Of a DNA stretch of 64,000 nt, positions 27,279 through 36,416 are shown piece after piece. The notes beneath the pieces were generated by a model. The model saw only the letters and a program-made list of their open reading frames with translations. It was not told where the DNA came from and did no database searches. Every line of letters starts with the position of its first letter. Position 1 is the stretch's first letter. The stretch is from Endozoicomonas sp965261315. Lineage in GTDB: Bacteria > Pseudomonadota > Gammaproteobacteria > Pseudomonadales > Endozoicomonadaceae. The stretch lies in the NCBI GenBank assembly GCA_965261315.1, contig CBDHDM010000066.1, forward strand, positions 62,001-126,000, read 5' to 3'. A program made the position numbers and the translations under genes.

Positions 27279-27485
27279 ATGTCTACTACCGGTACTGTTA
27301 AGTGGTTCAATGACGAGAAAGGTTTTGGTTTCATCGCTCAGGATAATGGCGGACCAGACGTATTTGCTCATTTTCGTCAAATCACAGGTGATGGCTTCAA
27401 GTCACTGGCTGAAGGTCAGCGCGTTGAGTTCACAATCACTCAAGGCCAGAAAGGCCCACAGGCTGAAGATATTCGACCACTGTAA
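27279..27485 (+). CDS. Cold-shock domain protein, copy 2
   Basis: RNA-binding cold-shock protein of 68 residues, with the same RNP motifs as copy 1 (KGFGFIAQ, VFAHFRQI). The coding DNA is nearly identical to 26100-26309, with only a few silent changes, which points to recent duplication or ongoing gene conversion. Confidence 0.93.
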   Translation: MSTTGTVKWFNDEKGFGFIAQDNGGPDVFAHFRQITGDGFKSLAEGQRVEFTITQGQKGPQAEDIRPL

Positions 27486-27536
27486 TGGTCGGGCTACAAT
27501 ATTGTAGTCTCTAACCTCACTCGGTGAGGTAAAGAA

Positions 27537-27567
27537 GGGCAGTACTTTCGGGTACTGCCTTTTTTTT
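27537..27567 (+). terminator. Terminator of cold-shock gene copy 2
   Basis: GGCAGTAC, TTTCGG, GTACTGCC: a perfect 8-bp stem followed by eight T, the counterpart of the copy 1 terminator. Confidence 0.88.
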
Positions 27568-27777
27568 GCTTTCAGGAAAGACGAGAAGAATGAGGGGCAG
27601 GTCTTTCATTATTCATAAGAGCAAAACTCAAGACCTGCTCTATTTTTCTGACCGATTGGTTATCTTCAGGAACGGAATGGCTTTTTATCAGTCCAAAGAT
27701 GTGCATCAAAATAAATAAGACAAGTGCTACAAGGCATAGGGAAAAGTGCAGGCCATATTATCAAAGCAGGAGTAACT

Positions 27778-30606
27778 ATGGAGCCAGCAGCAGCTCGGCC
27801 CAATGCTTCAGGGCAAGCTTCAGGGCAATATAATGTAAATAATCCAGGTAATCCTTCGCGTATCGGGCCATTCCATCTTCTAATGGCAAACGACACCCCT
27901 GTTCTACAAGGGGTAACCCTCGGCCAGAGAAATACGAGTCTGCGTCCTGATCCGGTACCGATATTACCCAGGCAGGTTGCTGACAGCAGGATTCCCGCTC
28001 CATCCAATACAAATTTCACGCCTACCCGGCGACAGCAGCAGGAGTATTCTCCTCAAGTTCCTGATTGCTATTCACAATATACACCCGAATGTTCGGCCAT
28101 ATATACCGCTAAACCATCGGAATTGAAGTATCAGGTGCACTGGCTTCTGGATCCTTCAAAAGATACAGAAAAGGAGTGCCCTCTCAGTATTGCAATCAGG
28201 CAATCAGCTAACCCTTCGAGTAATCAGCAGGAATATGCTGCTTATCAGCAGTTGCACAACGTGTTTATACCTGAGCTTATGAAAATGGCAGGAAAGAGAG
28301 ATGATGAGAATTGGATAAACTATCAGGATGGGTATGGCTTTACCCCCCTGATGAATGCTGCAGTGCATGGTGTTCTGAGTTGTATCGAACCGTTAATTGA
28401 CGCTGGGGCAACCCCTTTATGGGAGCGCGGGTCAACAGCATTGCACGAAGCGCTTTCTGAAGAAAAATATTCCTGGGGAGGGACACGCTATGAAGTACTT
28501 CAAACGCTGTTATCAGCCCTGAAAAAGAAGTCACCAGGTCAATTGGTTGGACTGATTAATAAAAAACTGAGTCCTGACAAAGCCAGGACTTTTAAAAATG
28601 TACTTCCTCAAATGATGAGAAGACTGCAGTCAGAAAATACGGTTTTACATCAGCTAGTGCGTCGTGGAAATGGCATTGGTGCTCAAGAAGTCATAAAACT
28701 CACTAAGCTGCTGCTTGAGTTTGGAGCGGATCCTATGGTTGAAAATGGTGAGGGTAAAACCGTTTTCGAGTATGCATGGTCTGAAAGAGATAAAAAAGGA
28801 CGTCAGGATATTGTTCAAGCAATTCTTAATAACATGCCTGTCAATAGTTTGTGCAATATTCTGGCCCAACCATGTGCTATGCCGTTTGAACTGCAAATAA
28901 AGATTCAAACTCTGATTAATCAGAGAGTAGATGCGAATGTTGGCAGGGTTAAACCGCAGGCATCAGCTCTGGTATCTTACGTGCCACGGGGACTACAAAT
29001 CACAAGAGGGCAGCAAGGACTGCCACAATACCCTTTGACTCGCCTGCCGGTTCAAACTACTGATCCTTGCTTACCTTTACCTGTGGTTGAGCAAAATGAT
29101 CAAGAATTTAGTGTAGAACCAAAGGTGGAATTGCCCATACCGGAACCATTTATATCGATGGATAGTTTTCAGAGACCGGTAGCACCTGAAGAGTCAAAGT
29201 ACGCAGTGGATATAAAACCCACTCGGACTCTGATTCAACAGCCAGCTGATGCCGGTATTGGCGGGGGCTCAGGTACTCCAGAGGCATATTCATTGTTAAT
29301 GAGTGCTCAACAGACTGCTCTACTCAATGGGGCGCTGTCCGCCAATCATATTCAGCCGCGCTTCCCTGTTGGAGAGATGATTGGATCACACACGGGATCT
29401 GATGTTCATGGTGCTGATACAGCCCTGACTGCAAATCATCCGCTATCATCAACAGTGGCCTTTGATGACTATGACTCAAGCAGGTACGTGGAGATGATGG
29501 ATGATATTGGAGGACCCGCTATAGCTCAGGAGCTAATCACTCTGCTCGGCGATTTTCTGGATCAAAATCCGGCCGGTTTAGATCAACCGACTGCATTAAG
29601 TCTGTCCAATAATATAGATGCGTGGAATGATCAGCCTGCTACTTCAAGCGTTGCGGATAGCATGATAAAAACAGAGTCTTCAGTATCTTTGTTAACTCAT
29701 GAGGGTAAAGACAAAAGCACTTTTGATAACCCGTTTGTAAAAGTTGAGCCCTGGGAGGTTACTGATCAACCACTGACAGACTATGAGTCGATGCCATCAT
29801 GCAGTACGTACTGGGCTGAACCAAAAGCACCGACTACCCCTGTGCCAGATGCTACCTCATCGGGATCGACCACCTCTTTTTCAGAGAAATTTTCAGAGAA
29901 AGATTCAGATTCTGAGTCACTGTATTCTGATGGTGATACCCATTCTGAAGTATCAATGAGCGTAAATAGCTCTTTTCCTGACATGGTAAATGCCTACCAG
30001 GGGCAGTTAATTGAGCGTCAGGCCATGATTAAGGCGAGAAGGCTCTCCGAGCTGGTTGATGGTATGTCTGATCCTGCTCGACCGGCGGTAGACATACATT
30101 CACCACAATATGCGCCTCCAGTATCACCTGTGAGCAGTGCCAATGATAGTGACAGAGAAGACATTCCTTTTTTTCCAGCGATCATCCCCACTGTTGTGCA
30201 ACCACAAAAAAGACGACGATCAAGAACCGTAGAGTTTGCAGGAAATATTGAAAGAAAGTGTAGAAAGACATCTGGAAAGCAAGGTAAGGGTATTCTTGAT
30301 TTTCTGATAAAAGAGTTAGATAAAGAAAAATCTGAGCGAATTAAGGGGCTGAAGTGGCACAGTAAACAGGATGGGATTTATATCAGGGAGCAAAAAGCCA
30401 ATGCTGAATTAGCCAGACGGTGGGGAGACTATAAAAGTAATCCAGGCATGACTTATGAGAAATTTGCCAGAGCACTGAGAGGTTATTACGGAACTGCCAG
30501 GAGTCAGGGGCAGATCGAACATTTAACTTGCGGGTTGGACGGTACATCTGAGGGGAATTTACGAAGCAAGTACTTTCGGATTCACTTAAAAAAACAAAAA
30601 GTTTAA
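27778..30606 (+). CDS. Ankyrin-repeat protein with C-terminal ETS-like DNA-binding domain
   Basis: It has 942 residues from the ATG with AGGAG six bases before it. Residues about 181-250 and 287-352 contain ankyrin repeats (DGYGFTPLMNAAVHGVLSCI, then LLEFGADPMVENGEGKTVFE). Residues 360-800 are long, low-complexity and rich in S, P, D and E, with SUMO-consensus-like IKTE (Lys 631) and VKVE (Lys 655) and the acidic run DSDSESLYSDGD. A basic NLS-like KRRRSR lies near residue 811. Residues about 838-938 align with the metazoan ETS domain: ILDFLIKEL for LWQFLLELL, LARRWGDYKSNPGMTYEKF for VARRWGKRKNKPKMNYEKL, then ARALRGYY with Arg 898 and Arg 901 at the places of ETS1 Arg 391 and Arg 394, and a final strand KYFRIHL for RYVYRFV. 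Ankyrin assignment is firm; ETS homology is my reading of these residues. No signal peptide. It is likely a host-directed, nucleus-targeted effector (inference). Confidence 0.8.
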   Translation: MEPAAARPNASGQASGQYNVNNPGNPSRIGPFHLLMANDTPVLQGVTLGQRNTSLRPDPVPILPRQVADSRIPAPSNTNFTPTRRQQQEYSPQVPDCYSQYTPECSAIYTAKPSELKYQVHWLLDPSKDTEKECPLSIAIRQSANPSSNQQEYAAYQQLHNVFIPELMKMAGKRDDENWINYQDGYGFTPLMNAAVHGVLSCIEPLIDAGATPLWERGSTALHEALSEEKYSWGGTRYEVLQTLLSALKKKSPGQLVGLINKKLSPDKARTFKNVLPQMMRRLQSENTVLHQLVRRGNGIGAQEVIKLTKLLLEFGADPMVENGEGKTVFEYAWSERDKKGRQDIVQAILNNMPVNSLCNILAQPCAMPFELQIKIQTLINQRVDANVGRVKPQASALVSYVPRGLQITRGQQGLPQYPLTRLPVQTTDPCLPLPVVEQNDQEFSVEPKVELPIPEPFISMDSFQRPVAPEESKYAVDIKPTRTLIQQPADAGIGGGSGTPEAYSLLMSAQQTALLNGALSANHIQPRFPVGEMIGSHTGSDVHGADTALTANHPLSSTVAFDDYDSSRYVEMMDDIGGPAIAQELITLLGDFLDQNPAGLDQPTALSLSNNIDAWNDQPATSSVADSMIKTESSVSLLTHEGKDKSTFDNPFVKVEPWEVTDQPLTDYESMPSCSTYWAEPKAPTTPVPDATSSGSTTSFSEKFSEKDSDSESLYSDGDTHSEVSMSVNSSFPDMVNAYQGQLIERQAMIKARRLSELVDGMSDPARPAVDIHSPQYAPPVSPVSSANDSDREDIPFFPAIIPTVVQPQKRRRSRTVEFAGNIERKCRKTSGKQGKGILDFLIKELDKEKSERIKGLKWHSKQDGIYIREQKANAELARRWGDYKSNPGMTYEKFARALRGYYGTARSQGQIEHLTCGLDGTSEGNLRSKYFRIHLKKQKV

Positions 30607-30653
30607 ACGCTGTAAAGTCACGTTGAGTAACCAGACTATATAAACCCTCCCCA

Positions 30654-30668
30654 GGGGGGGGGGGGGGG
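30654..30668. repeat. Poly-G tract of 15 bases
   Basis: An uninterrupted run of 15 G starts 48 bases after the stop of the ankyrin/ETS gene, next to CCCTCCCCA. It is intergenic. Such tracts mutate readily by slippage and are also hard to sequence, so the exact length is uncertain. Confidence 0.8.
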
Positions 30669-30735
30669 CAGCAAGCCACAGGCTGCTTAAGGACGGCTTG
30701 TTAGTGGCTGTTTGTCGTTCCCTGAAGAACTTTTT

Positions 30736-30812
30736 TTATCACATAGGCTCGGATACACAGAGGCAAGGTTTTTTTAGGTCTCCGTGCCTATGTGGTAAGG
30801 CTTTTTCATTAC
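30736..30812. repeat. 3'-end palindromic repeat, copy C
   Basis: ATCACATAGGCTCGGATACACAGAGGC pairs imperfectly with the following GTCTCCGTGCCTATGTGGTA. It ends about 10 bases from the stop codon of the minus-strand nuclease fragment at 30823, so on that gene's strand it is the 3' untranslated hairpin. Confidence 0.65.
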
Positions 30813-30822
30813 TTATTTCAGG

Positions 30823-31378
30823 CTAAGTAACGGCCTCTTTATACAGAATGGCGGCCCGGCATCGGGGAAACTGTGTGCAGCCCCAGAACAGGGTACCGGC
30901 CCGTGTACCCTTTCTGGCGGTGCGTAATACCATTGTATTGCCGCATTTGGGGCAGAATTTTTCAGTCGCTTTCTTCTGCTTAATCACCTGCACATGCCGA
31001 ATATGCGCCCGGTGATTTTTCAAAGTGGGTGCCAGTCGTCCGGATTGAATACGTTCAACCAACTCTGCCACCTCACGGTCAGAAAATAAGGGCTTGGTTT
31101 TTGATTTGATATACCGAATCAGGCCACCCGCATACGTCACGTTCTCAGGCATTGGGGTTTTAAAGGTACAGTCACCCACAAAGACCACCACCGAGAACAG
31201 TTTGCTGTCGTCCATATCCAGACAGGAAGACAGTGTTTTAGTATGTTTATAATTCTGGTGCAGTGGATTCTGAAAACGGGAGGTGTGTTTAAAAATTTTC
31301 TGGGTCCACTGCTTCTGATGCTCAGATCCAAAAATCCAGCCCTTCATATTTTTGGTCTCCACCACAAATGCTCATGAC
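30823..31378 (-). pseudogene. NERD-domain / topoisomerase zinc-ribbon protein, 5' truncated
   Basis: The frame carries the later part of a nuclease-related (NERD) domain, AFVVETKNMKGWIFGSEHQKQW, and at the C-terminus a topoisomerase-type zinc ribbon, FCPKCGNTMVLRTARKGTRAG then FWGCTQFPRC, with four cysteines. The NERD N-terminus is missing: at about 31378 the sequence changes to IS110-associated DNA and a stop stands in frame. It is thus the 3' remnant of a roughly 250-300-residue protein cut by the neighbouring element. Confidence 0.8.
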
Positions 31379-32500
31379 CGATATTTCGGTCACCCCGCAC
31401 CATGAAAATTAGGCTCTGCCACAATCATCATGGTGCAGAGCCTGACAGTGGTCGTTATCTTTTCAGTGGCTTTTAGACCCTGAACACAAATTGACCCGGG
31501 CTGGATCGTTCGCACCCTCGCTTATCTCATGGTTCTGAACTGGCACCATCAAGGTTCCATTTCTGAAACATTGAATGCACGGCAAACAGTCCTGTTCTCC
31601 AGGTGAGATTCTCTTGGGGAGAGTGGCGATCCGATCCAGTCCGCCAGGCTCTGCCGGACCGAAGTGAACGTTTGGAGCATAGACGATGCAACCCATTGTG
31701 AAAAACTGCGCAGGCATTGATGTCCATAAAATGATGGTCATGGTTGCCATTCGCAAGGAATTGCCAGAAGGCAATATCGAAACATTAACCCGTGAGTTTG
31801 GCACCTTCCGGAAAGACCGGGAGCTGATGTGCCAGTTCCTGCAACAACATCAGATTGACCTGGTCGTGATGGAAAGCACCGGTGTTTACTGGAAAAGCAT
31901 TTATGCATCCATCATTAGCTGCCACCTGAACCCCTGGGTAGTGAATGCCCGGCACGTCAAGAATGTGCCCGGTCGCAAGACGGATACACTGGACAGTCAG
32001 TGGCTCGCCCACCTTGCCCATTGCGGCCTGGTTCGCCCGAGCTTTGTACCTCATCCGGATCAGGAACAATTGCGCTTACTGACTCGTCGGCGGGACACAC
32101 TGGTCAAGCAAATGGCCAATGAAAAGAAATTGCCTCATGGGCGGGACTCTGTCCGGGCAACAATGAGAGTGCAGGCAAGCGTAAAAGCGGTCGAACCCGA
32201 AAAGGGAATAAGACGGTCAAAACAATCCTGTGCGAAGTAGCCAATGCTGCCATCAAGACCAAGAGCCAGTTCAAGGGCAAATACCAGAGTCTGGTTATTC
32301 GCAAGGGGCATAAGCGAAGTTTGATTACCATAGCCCACAAACTCATCCGTGTGATTTATACCTTACTGAAGCGACGACAGCCTTATATTGATCCTGACAC
32401 TGATTACGAGGGTTTGATGGTCAGGAAGAATGCGGCGCGCTGGTTGAATAAACTACAGGATTACGGCTACCTGGCTCAGGCTCAACGGTTGGCCTGAGTC
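31379..32500 (+). mobile_element. IS110-family element, defective
   Basis: Covers the disrupted transposase at 31686-32497 and about 300 bases of non-coding 5' sequence ending at the truncated NERD gene. IS110 elements lack terminal inverted repeats, so the exact ends cannot be set from this sequence. Confidence 0.6.
31686..32497 (+). pseudogene. IS110-family transposase with internal deletion and frameshift
   Basis: The N-terminal DEDD domain is readable (NCAGIDVHKMMVMVAIRKE, then MESTGVYWKSIY, RHVKNVPGRKTDTLDSQWLA). After MANEKK the frame changes; in another frame WAGLCPGNNESAGKRKSGRT begins the Transposase_20 domain, and this continues through HKRSLITIAHKLIRVIYTLL to a TGA at 32497. About 150 residues between the domains are missing. 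It cannot move itself. Confidence 0.85.
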
Positions 32501-32591
32501 TTTGATTAATACGATGGTTCCTTGTTCTGCGCAGGGCGGATGTTTGCGTCCTGAATTCAGGGATTTTCACGGCAAGTATTTAAAAGAAAAA

Positions 32592-32632
32592 TCTTATACT
32601 TTGTGTGCTCTGTGATCGCTGTGGTTAAAAAA
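32592..32632. repeat. 3'-end palindromic repeat, copy D (half)
   Basis: ACTTTGTGTGCTCTGTGATCGCTGTGGTTAAAAAAA: the right half of the family palindrome, touching the stop codon of the Kef-like pseudogene at 32634. The junction GGTTAAAAAAATCAGTCA is nearly the same as the one beside glpK. Confidence 0.6.
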
Positions 32633-32633
32633 A

Positions 32634-34311
32634 TCAGTCAGTATCGAAATCTTTCAGGTAGTCCTTCGGCGGTGGTGTCCAGTCCCGTTCGGATTTGGTA
32701 TGTCGGTCGGCCCGGTCTTTCTTCATGGAATCCCGCATCAACTCTTCCAGCTTGATAAACAGGTCACGGTAGTGATCACCAAAGCTGCGCGATTCGCCTT
32801 CGCCCCGCCAGCTGTGATAGAGCTGCCGACAATGATTGTCTTCCAGCTCGGCAAAGTTCAGTCGCATCTGTTCCGCGTGGAATGGGTGAAAGCCCTGGGT
32901 TTCCAGTGCCTGGGTGCCCATGTTCAGGGCGGAGTGATAGGTTTCACTGACGATCAGGTCGGCACCGGCATCGCGCAGTTCGTACTTATGGGCACGGTCA
33001 AACGAGCGCACCAGCACTTTGATATGAGGGTGGTGCTGCTTCACATGTTCAACCAGCTCAAGTGCCCGAACACGATCATCAATGGCTACAATCATCAGGC
33101 TGGCTTCGTGGATGCCTGCCGTATGTAGAAGGTCCGGGCGACTGGCATCACCATAGAAGCTTTTGATATTCAGGCTGCGCATCACATCCACCTGTGCGGC
33201 TGAATGATCCAGCACCACGGTGGGAATATCATTGGCAACCAGCAGGCGGTTAACGATCTGGCCAAAGCGACCAATGCCGGCAATAATCACTGGTCCTTGC
33301 TGATCAATGGTGTCAGGTTCTCTGGCATTGTCACTTTTCTGGTAGCGGGGCTGAATAACCTTTTCAAACAGGATAAACAGGGCAGGGGTCAGGAACATGG
33401 AGAGTGCCAGCACCATGGAGAGTACCTGTGCCAGATCCTGTGGGATAACATGCTGGGCAACGGTGAAACTCAGCAGGACAAAACCAAACTCACCGGCCTG
33501 GGCAAGGCTCAGGGTAAATAGCCAGCGGTCACTGTGATGGACACGGAACAGGATGGCCAGCCCAAAGCACCAAGGGTTTGGTGACCATTAAACCGATGGT
33601 CAGGCCAACGATGGTCACCAGGCTGTTGGAGAGAATCTCAAAATTGATGCCGGCTCAGGAAATGACCAGCGATTACCAGACACCGACGGTGCCGAGGACA
33701 ATCAATCCTGTTGCCCAGGCGGGGAGGTGGGCCACCAGACTGAGCTCTTCGTGATGTTCTGCTGCTTGAGACAGTTGTGCAGCAGCTGCCTGCAGTTCTG
33801 GCAGTGCCAGCAGTGGGATAAAGGCCAGCATGGGAATAACAGCGATATCCTGAAATAGCAGTACGGAAAAGGCACTCTTTCCCCCTTCGGTTTTGGACAG
33901 GCCTTTTTCGTTAAATGTCTGCAGTATGATCGCTGTGGATGAGAGAGAAAAGATCAGGCCAACAGCCAGTGCCTCAGGCCATTGCAGACCAAAGGCAAGG
34001 GTTGCCCCGGTGAACACGGCAGCGGTGAGGCTTACCTGTAACCCTCCCAAACCCAGTAACCGGTGACGTATGGACCAAAGGGCCTGAGGTTGTAGTTCCA
34101 GACCGACCAGAAAAAGCATCATTACTACACCAAACTCGGCAAAGTGCTGAATAGTGGTGGTTTCCTGCCCCACGATGCCGGTGAATGGACCGATGATCAC
34201 CCCGGCAATCAGGTAACCCAGGACAGAGCCAAGGCCCAGTCGTTTGGCCAGAGGCACAAACAGGACTGCGGCGCATAGATAAATAAATGCCTGTATAAAA
34301 TATGCGGTCAT
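32634..34311 (-). pseudogene. Kef-type potassium/proton antiporter (CPA2, with TrkA-N domain), frameshifted
   Basis: Two long frames read as one protein. The 5' part (34311-33673) has the membrane transporter start YFIQAFIYLCAAVLFVPLAK and VMMLFLVGLELQP. It ends in stop codons near 33675. A middle part (NFEILSNSLVTIVGL and WLFTLSLAQAGEFGFVLLSF) is split over frames between 33420 and 33670. The 3' part has the NAD-binding TrkA-N motif GPVIIAGIGRFGQIVNRLL. The gene is inactive as read. It formed an operon with the ancillary oxidoreductase gene just upstream. Confidence 0.88.
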
Positions 34312-34313
34312 GG

Positions 34314-34769
34314 TCAGTCCTTGAGGATGAATTCAAGCTGTTCGGTCAGTGTATTTAATTCGCTGGCTTTCGTAACGTCGATCCGATTTTCAATAAGTGC
34401 CTGCAGTAGCTGTTGCCAGCGATGAATATGGTGCTCAATATGGTTTTCTTCTGCCGCAGTGCGGGAACCAAACAATGCAAAGGGTGGCAGATAGCGCATC
34501 CCCGTCAGGTTGGCAGTCTGTTCCAGTGGTTGCAATAGCTCGCGAATGGTGAAGTGATTAAAGCCTTCCGCATGATAGGCTTTTTCAGCACCACCTGCGG
34601 TAAGGGCACATAGAAACAATTTGTCTTTTAATGCAATGCCATCACGGCCATAGGCAAAGCCGTATTCCAGCACCAGATCCTGCCACTCTTTCAAAATAGC
34701 CGGTGTGGAGTACCAGTAGAGAGGAAACATAAAGACGACTACATCATGTTCCAGCAGACGCTGTTGTTC
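34314..34769 (-). pseudogene. KefF/KefG-type NAD(P)H oxidoreductase, 5' truncated
   Basis: Flavodoxin-fold ancillary subunit of Kef efflux systems. The preserved part starts at EQQRLLEHDVVVFMFPLYWY, includes STPAILKEWQDLVLEYGFAYG and TAGGAEKAYH, and ends FILKD. The N-terminal 60 or so residues with the first flavodoxin strand are absent and an in-frame TAA precedes the remnant. It lies three bases upstream of the Kef pseudogene, so the whole two-gene locus has decayed. Confidence 0.82.
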
Positions 34770-34814
34770 TTATGTTGGTTGATTCGCAGGGTGGGTGCAA
34801 GAGCGGGCGGTTTG

Positions 34815-34905
34815 AACCACAAAGATCACAGAGGCCACAAAGTTGTTAATATTAAGTCTTTTAATCTTTCTATGTGTGCTTTGTGATCTTTGTGGTTAAA
34901 AAAGG
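34815..34905. repeat. 3'-end palindromic repeat, copy E (full hairpin)
   Basis: AACCACAAAGATCACAGAGG CCACAAAG on the left and CTTTGTG ATCTTTGTGGTT on the right form the clearest long hairpin of the family; the arms flank an AT-rich loop TTGTTAATATTAAG. It lies next to the truncated 5' end of the Kef ancillary gene. Confidence 0.75.
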
Positions 34906-35103
34906 GCTGGAAATTTTTAATCAGGCCAGTGCCAGCAGGGAGTGTCGAGAATACCCTGACCTTTGATTTCCGTTTGCCCAAGGTGCTTTTACCTGTTTCT
35001 ATGACCTAAGTAGTAAATGTTAATGGACGGTTTTGTGGTAGATTGACGCAAAACAAGTCCAATAAAGGACAAAATAGACGTTTGAATTTGCCAGGGAGGC
35101 AGT

Positions 35104-35394
35104 ATGCGGTTTAATCGAATCGATTGTGAGCTTAATTCATATATCAGCCCAGTCTATAAGGCCAGGGATAAGGCTTCCTATCAAGACTATTCCGTAACCA
35201 GTTTTATCTCCTTACCTTCCCCCCCAAATTATGCGCGACAGTGCGACCTTTCTAACGGCTCTTATCAGCGTGCTTTGTCGGACATGAAAATCGACAATGC
35301 TGATGATGGTCATGTTGGTTTAGATCAAACGCAGTGCAGCCCTGAAACCCGTTGGGTTAAGTTATGGTATGACGGAGATTGTTCATGGCTTTAA
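35104..35394 (+). CDS. N-terminal open frame of a disrupted kinase gene
   Basis: It has 96 codons with a strong ribosome site (AGGGAGG, six bases before the ATG). The product MRFNRIDCELNSYISPVYKA and on to ETRWVKLWYDGDCSWL matches nothing I recognise. It overlaps the following kinase frame by a few bases in a different phase. The good ribosome site here suggests it is the genuine 5' end of the kinase gene and that a frameshift separates the two parts. Confidence 0.45.
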   Translation: MRFNRIDCELNSYISPVYKARDKASYQDYSVTSFISLPSPPNYARQCDLSNGSYQRALSDMKIDNADDGHVGLDQTQCSPETRWVKLWYDGDCSWL

Positions 35395-36416
35395 AAGACA
35401 CAGATCAGCTTAAACAAGAGTGTCAGGCTATGCACTTGATCGGATCGCATCCAAATATTGTCAAATGTTATGGTATGACGGAGATTGATGGTCAATCAGG
35501 CATGTTGTTGGATTACATACCTGGAGCCGATTTGTCGACGGTGATTGATACACTGATTGAGCAATACCATTCTGGAAAAATAACGCATTCAAGATTCTGG
35601 GGAACGATTCAGCATCTCATCAGGGAAGTGGTTGATGTGCTTCGTCATCTGGAAACGCACGGGTATTGCCATCAGGACATAAAGCCGAAAAATATCCGAA
35701 TATCCAGCAAAGACCTGAAGGTATTCGTTCTTGATTTTGGCAGCCTTGATAAAATAGGGGAACAGCAGAATGCTGGCTCAGAGTTCTATACCTCACCGGA
35801 ATTCTATGCCTCGGACGGAACGTCAACGATTTCCGATAAGGTGGATTGTTACAGTATCGGGCAAATCCTGTACTCTATTTTTTCCAACGTTACCAACCCG
35901 GGAGGTGATGATCTTTTCACTGCCGGTGCAGACTATGGAGATATTACGCTGTCATCAAGGATGTCGCTTATGTGGCGGCTAAAACAATCGATGCGAAAGT
36001 ATCAGGCCCGGGATGAAGAGACGGGAGAATGGCAGACAGCACTTAAACCCGTGGATTTCCATGCAGTTGACCTGAAGTTAAATGACTCTGATCTTTTTGA
36101 TGCCCTGCTTGAGGCAAAATATTCCAGGCCCGGAAATGAAGCGATCCCCCTCGATATCATGCTTGAAACGGTTAATGTGGACCTTAAAGAACTGAGAGCC
36201 AGGTTCCTGAGTGGCTTTCATGGCGCTGGCGGTGCAACGTCGGTTGTCGACTTTATTAATCGGAACCTTCATCCATCACCGGGTGACCGATTTAATGCCT
36301 CAAACGCACTGGATCATGACTTCCTTACTGACTTTATGTGTGATGATGCTTCGGTAAAAAAGGCATTGAAAGCAGCCCTGATGAAAATTGAAACGGAGAA
36401 AGGTGATAAAGAATAG
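35385..36416 (+). CDS. Protein kinase-like protein (Hanks type)
   Basis: 343 residues from ATG (GGAG seven bases before). Visible kinase motifs are the ATP-binding lysine in MALKDTDQ, the helix C glutamate in QLKQECQAM, HPNIVKCYGM, the catalytic loop HGYCHQDIKPKNIRI, the DFG motif in VLDFGSLDK and a YTSPEFY equivalent of APE. The glycine-rich loop is missing from this frame; another frame just upstream reads VGLSYGMTEIVHGFK, a possible remnant. A 21-bp exact repeat (35361-35381 and 35467-35487) marks the break. The C-terminal 150 residues are kinase C-lobe and helical extension. A host-directed kinase is plausible, activity uncertain. Confidence 0.72.
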   Translation: MALKDTDQLKQECQAMHLIGSHPNIVKCYGMTEIDGQSGMLLDYIPGADLSTVIDTLIEQYHSGKITHSRFWGTIQHLIREVVDVLRHLETHGYCHQDIKPKNIRISSKDLKVFVLDFGSLDKIGEQQNAGSEFYTSPEFYASDGTSTISDKVDCYSIGQILYSIFSNVTNPGGDDLFTAGADYGDITLSSRMSLMWRLKQSMRKYQARDEETGEWQTALKPVDFHAVDLKLNDSDLFDALLEAKYSRPGNEAIPLDIMLETVNVDLKELRARFLSGFHGAGGATSVVDFINRNLHPSPGDRFNASNALDHDFLTDFMCDDASVKKALKAALMKIETEKGDKE

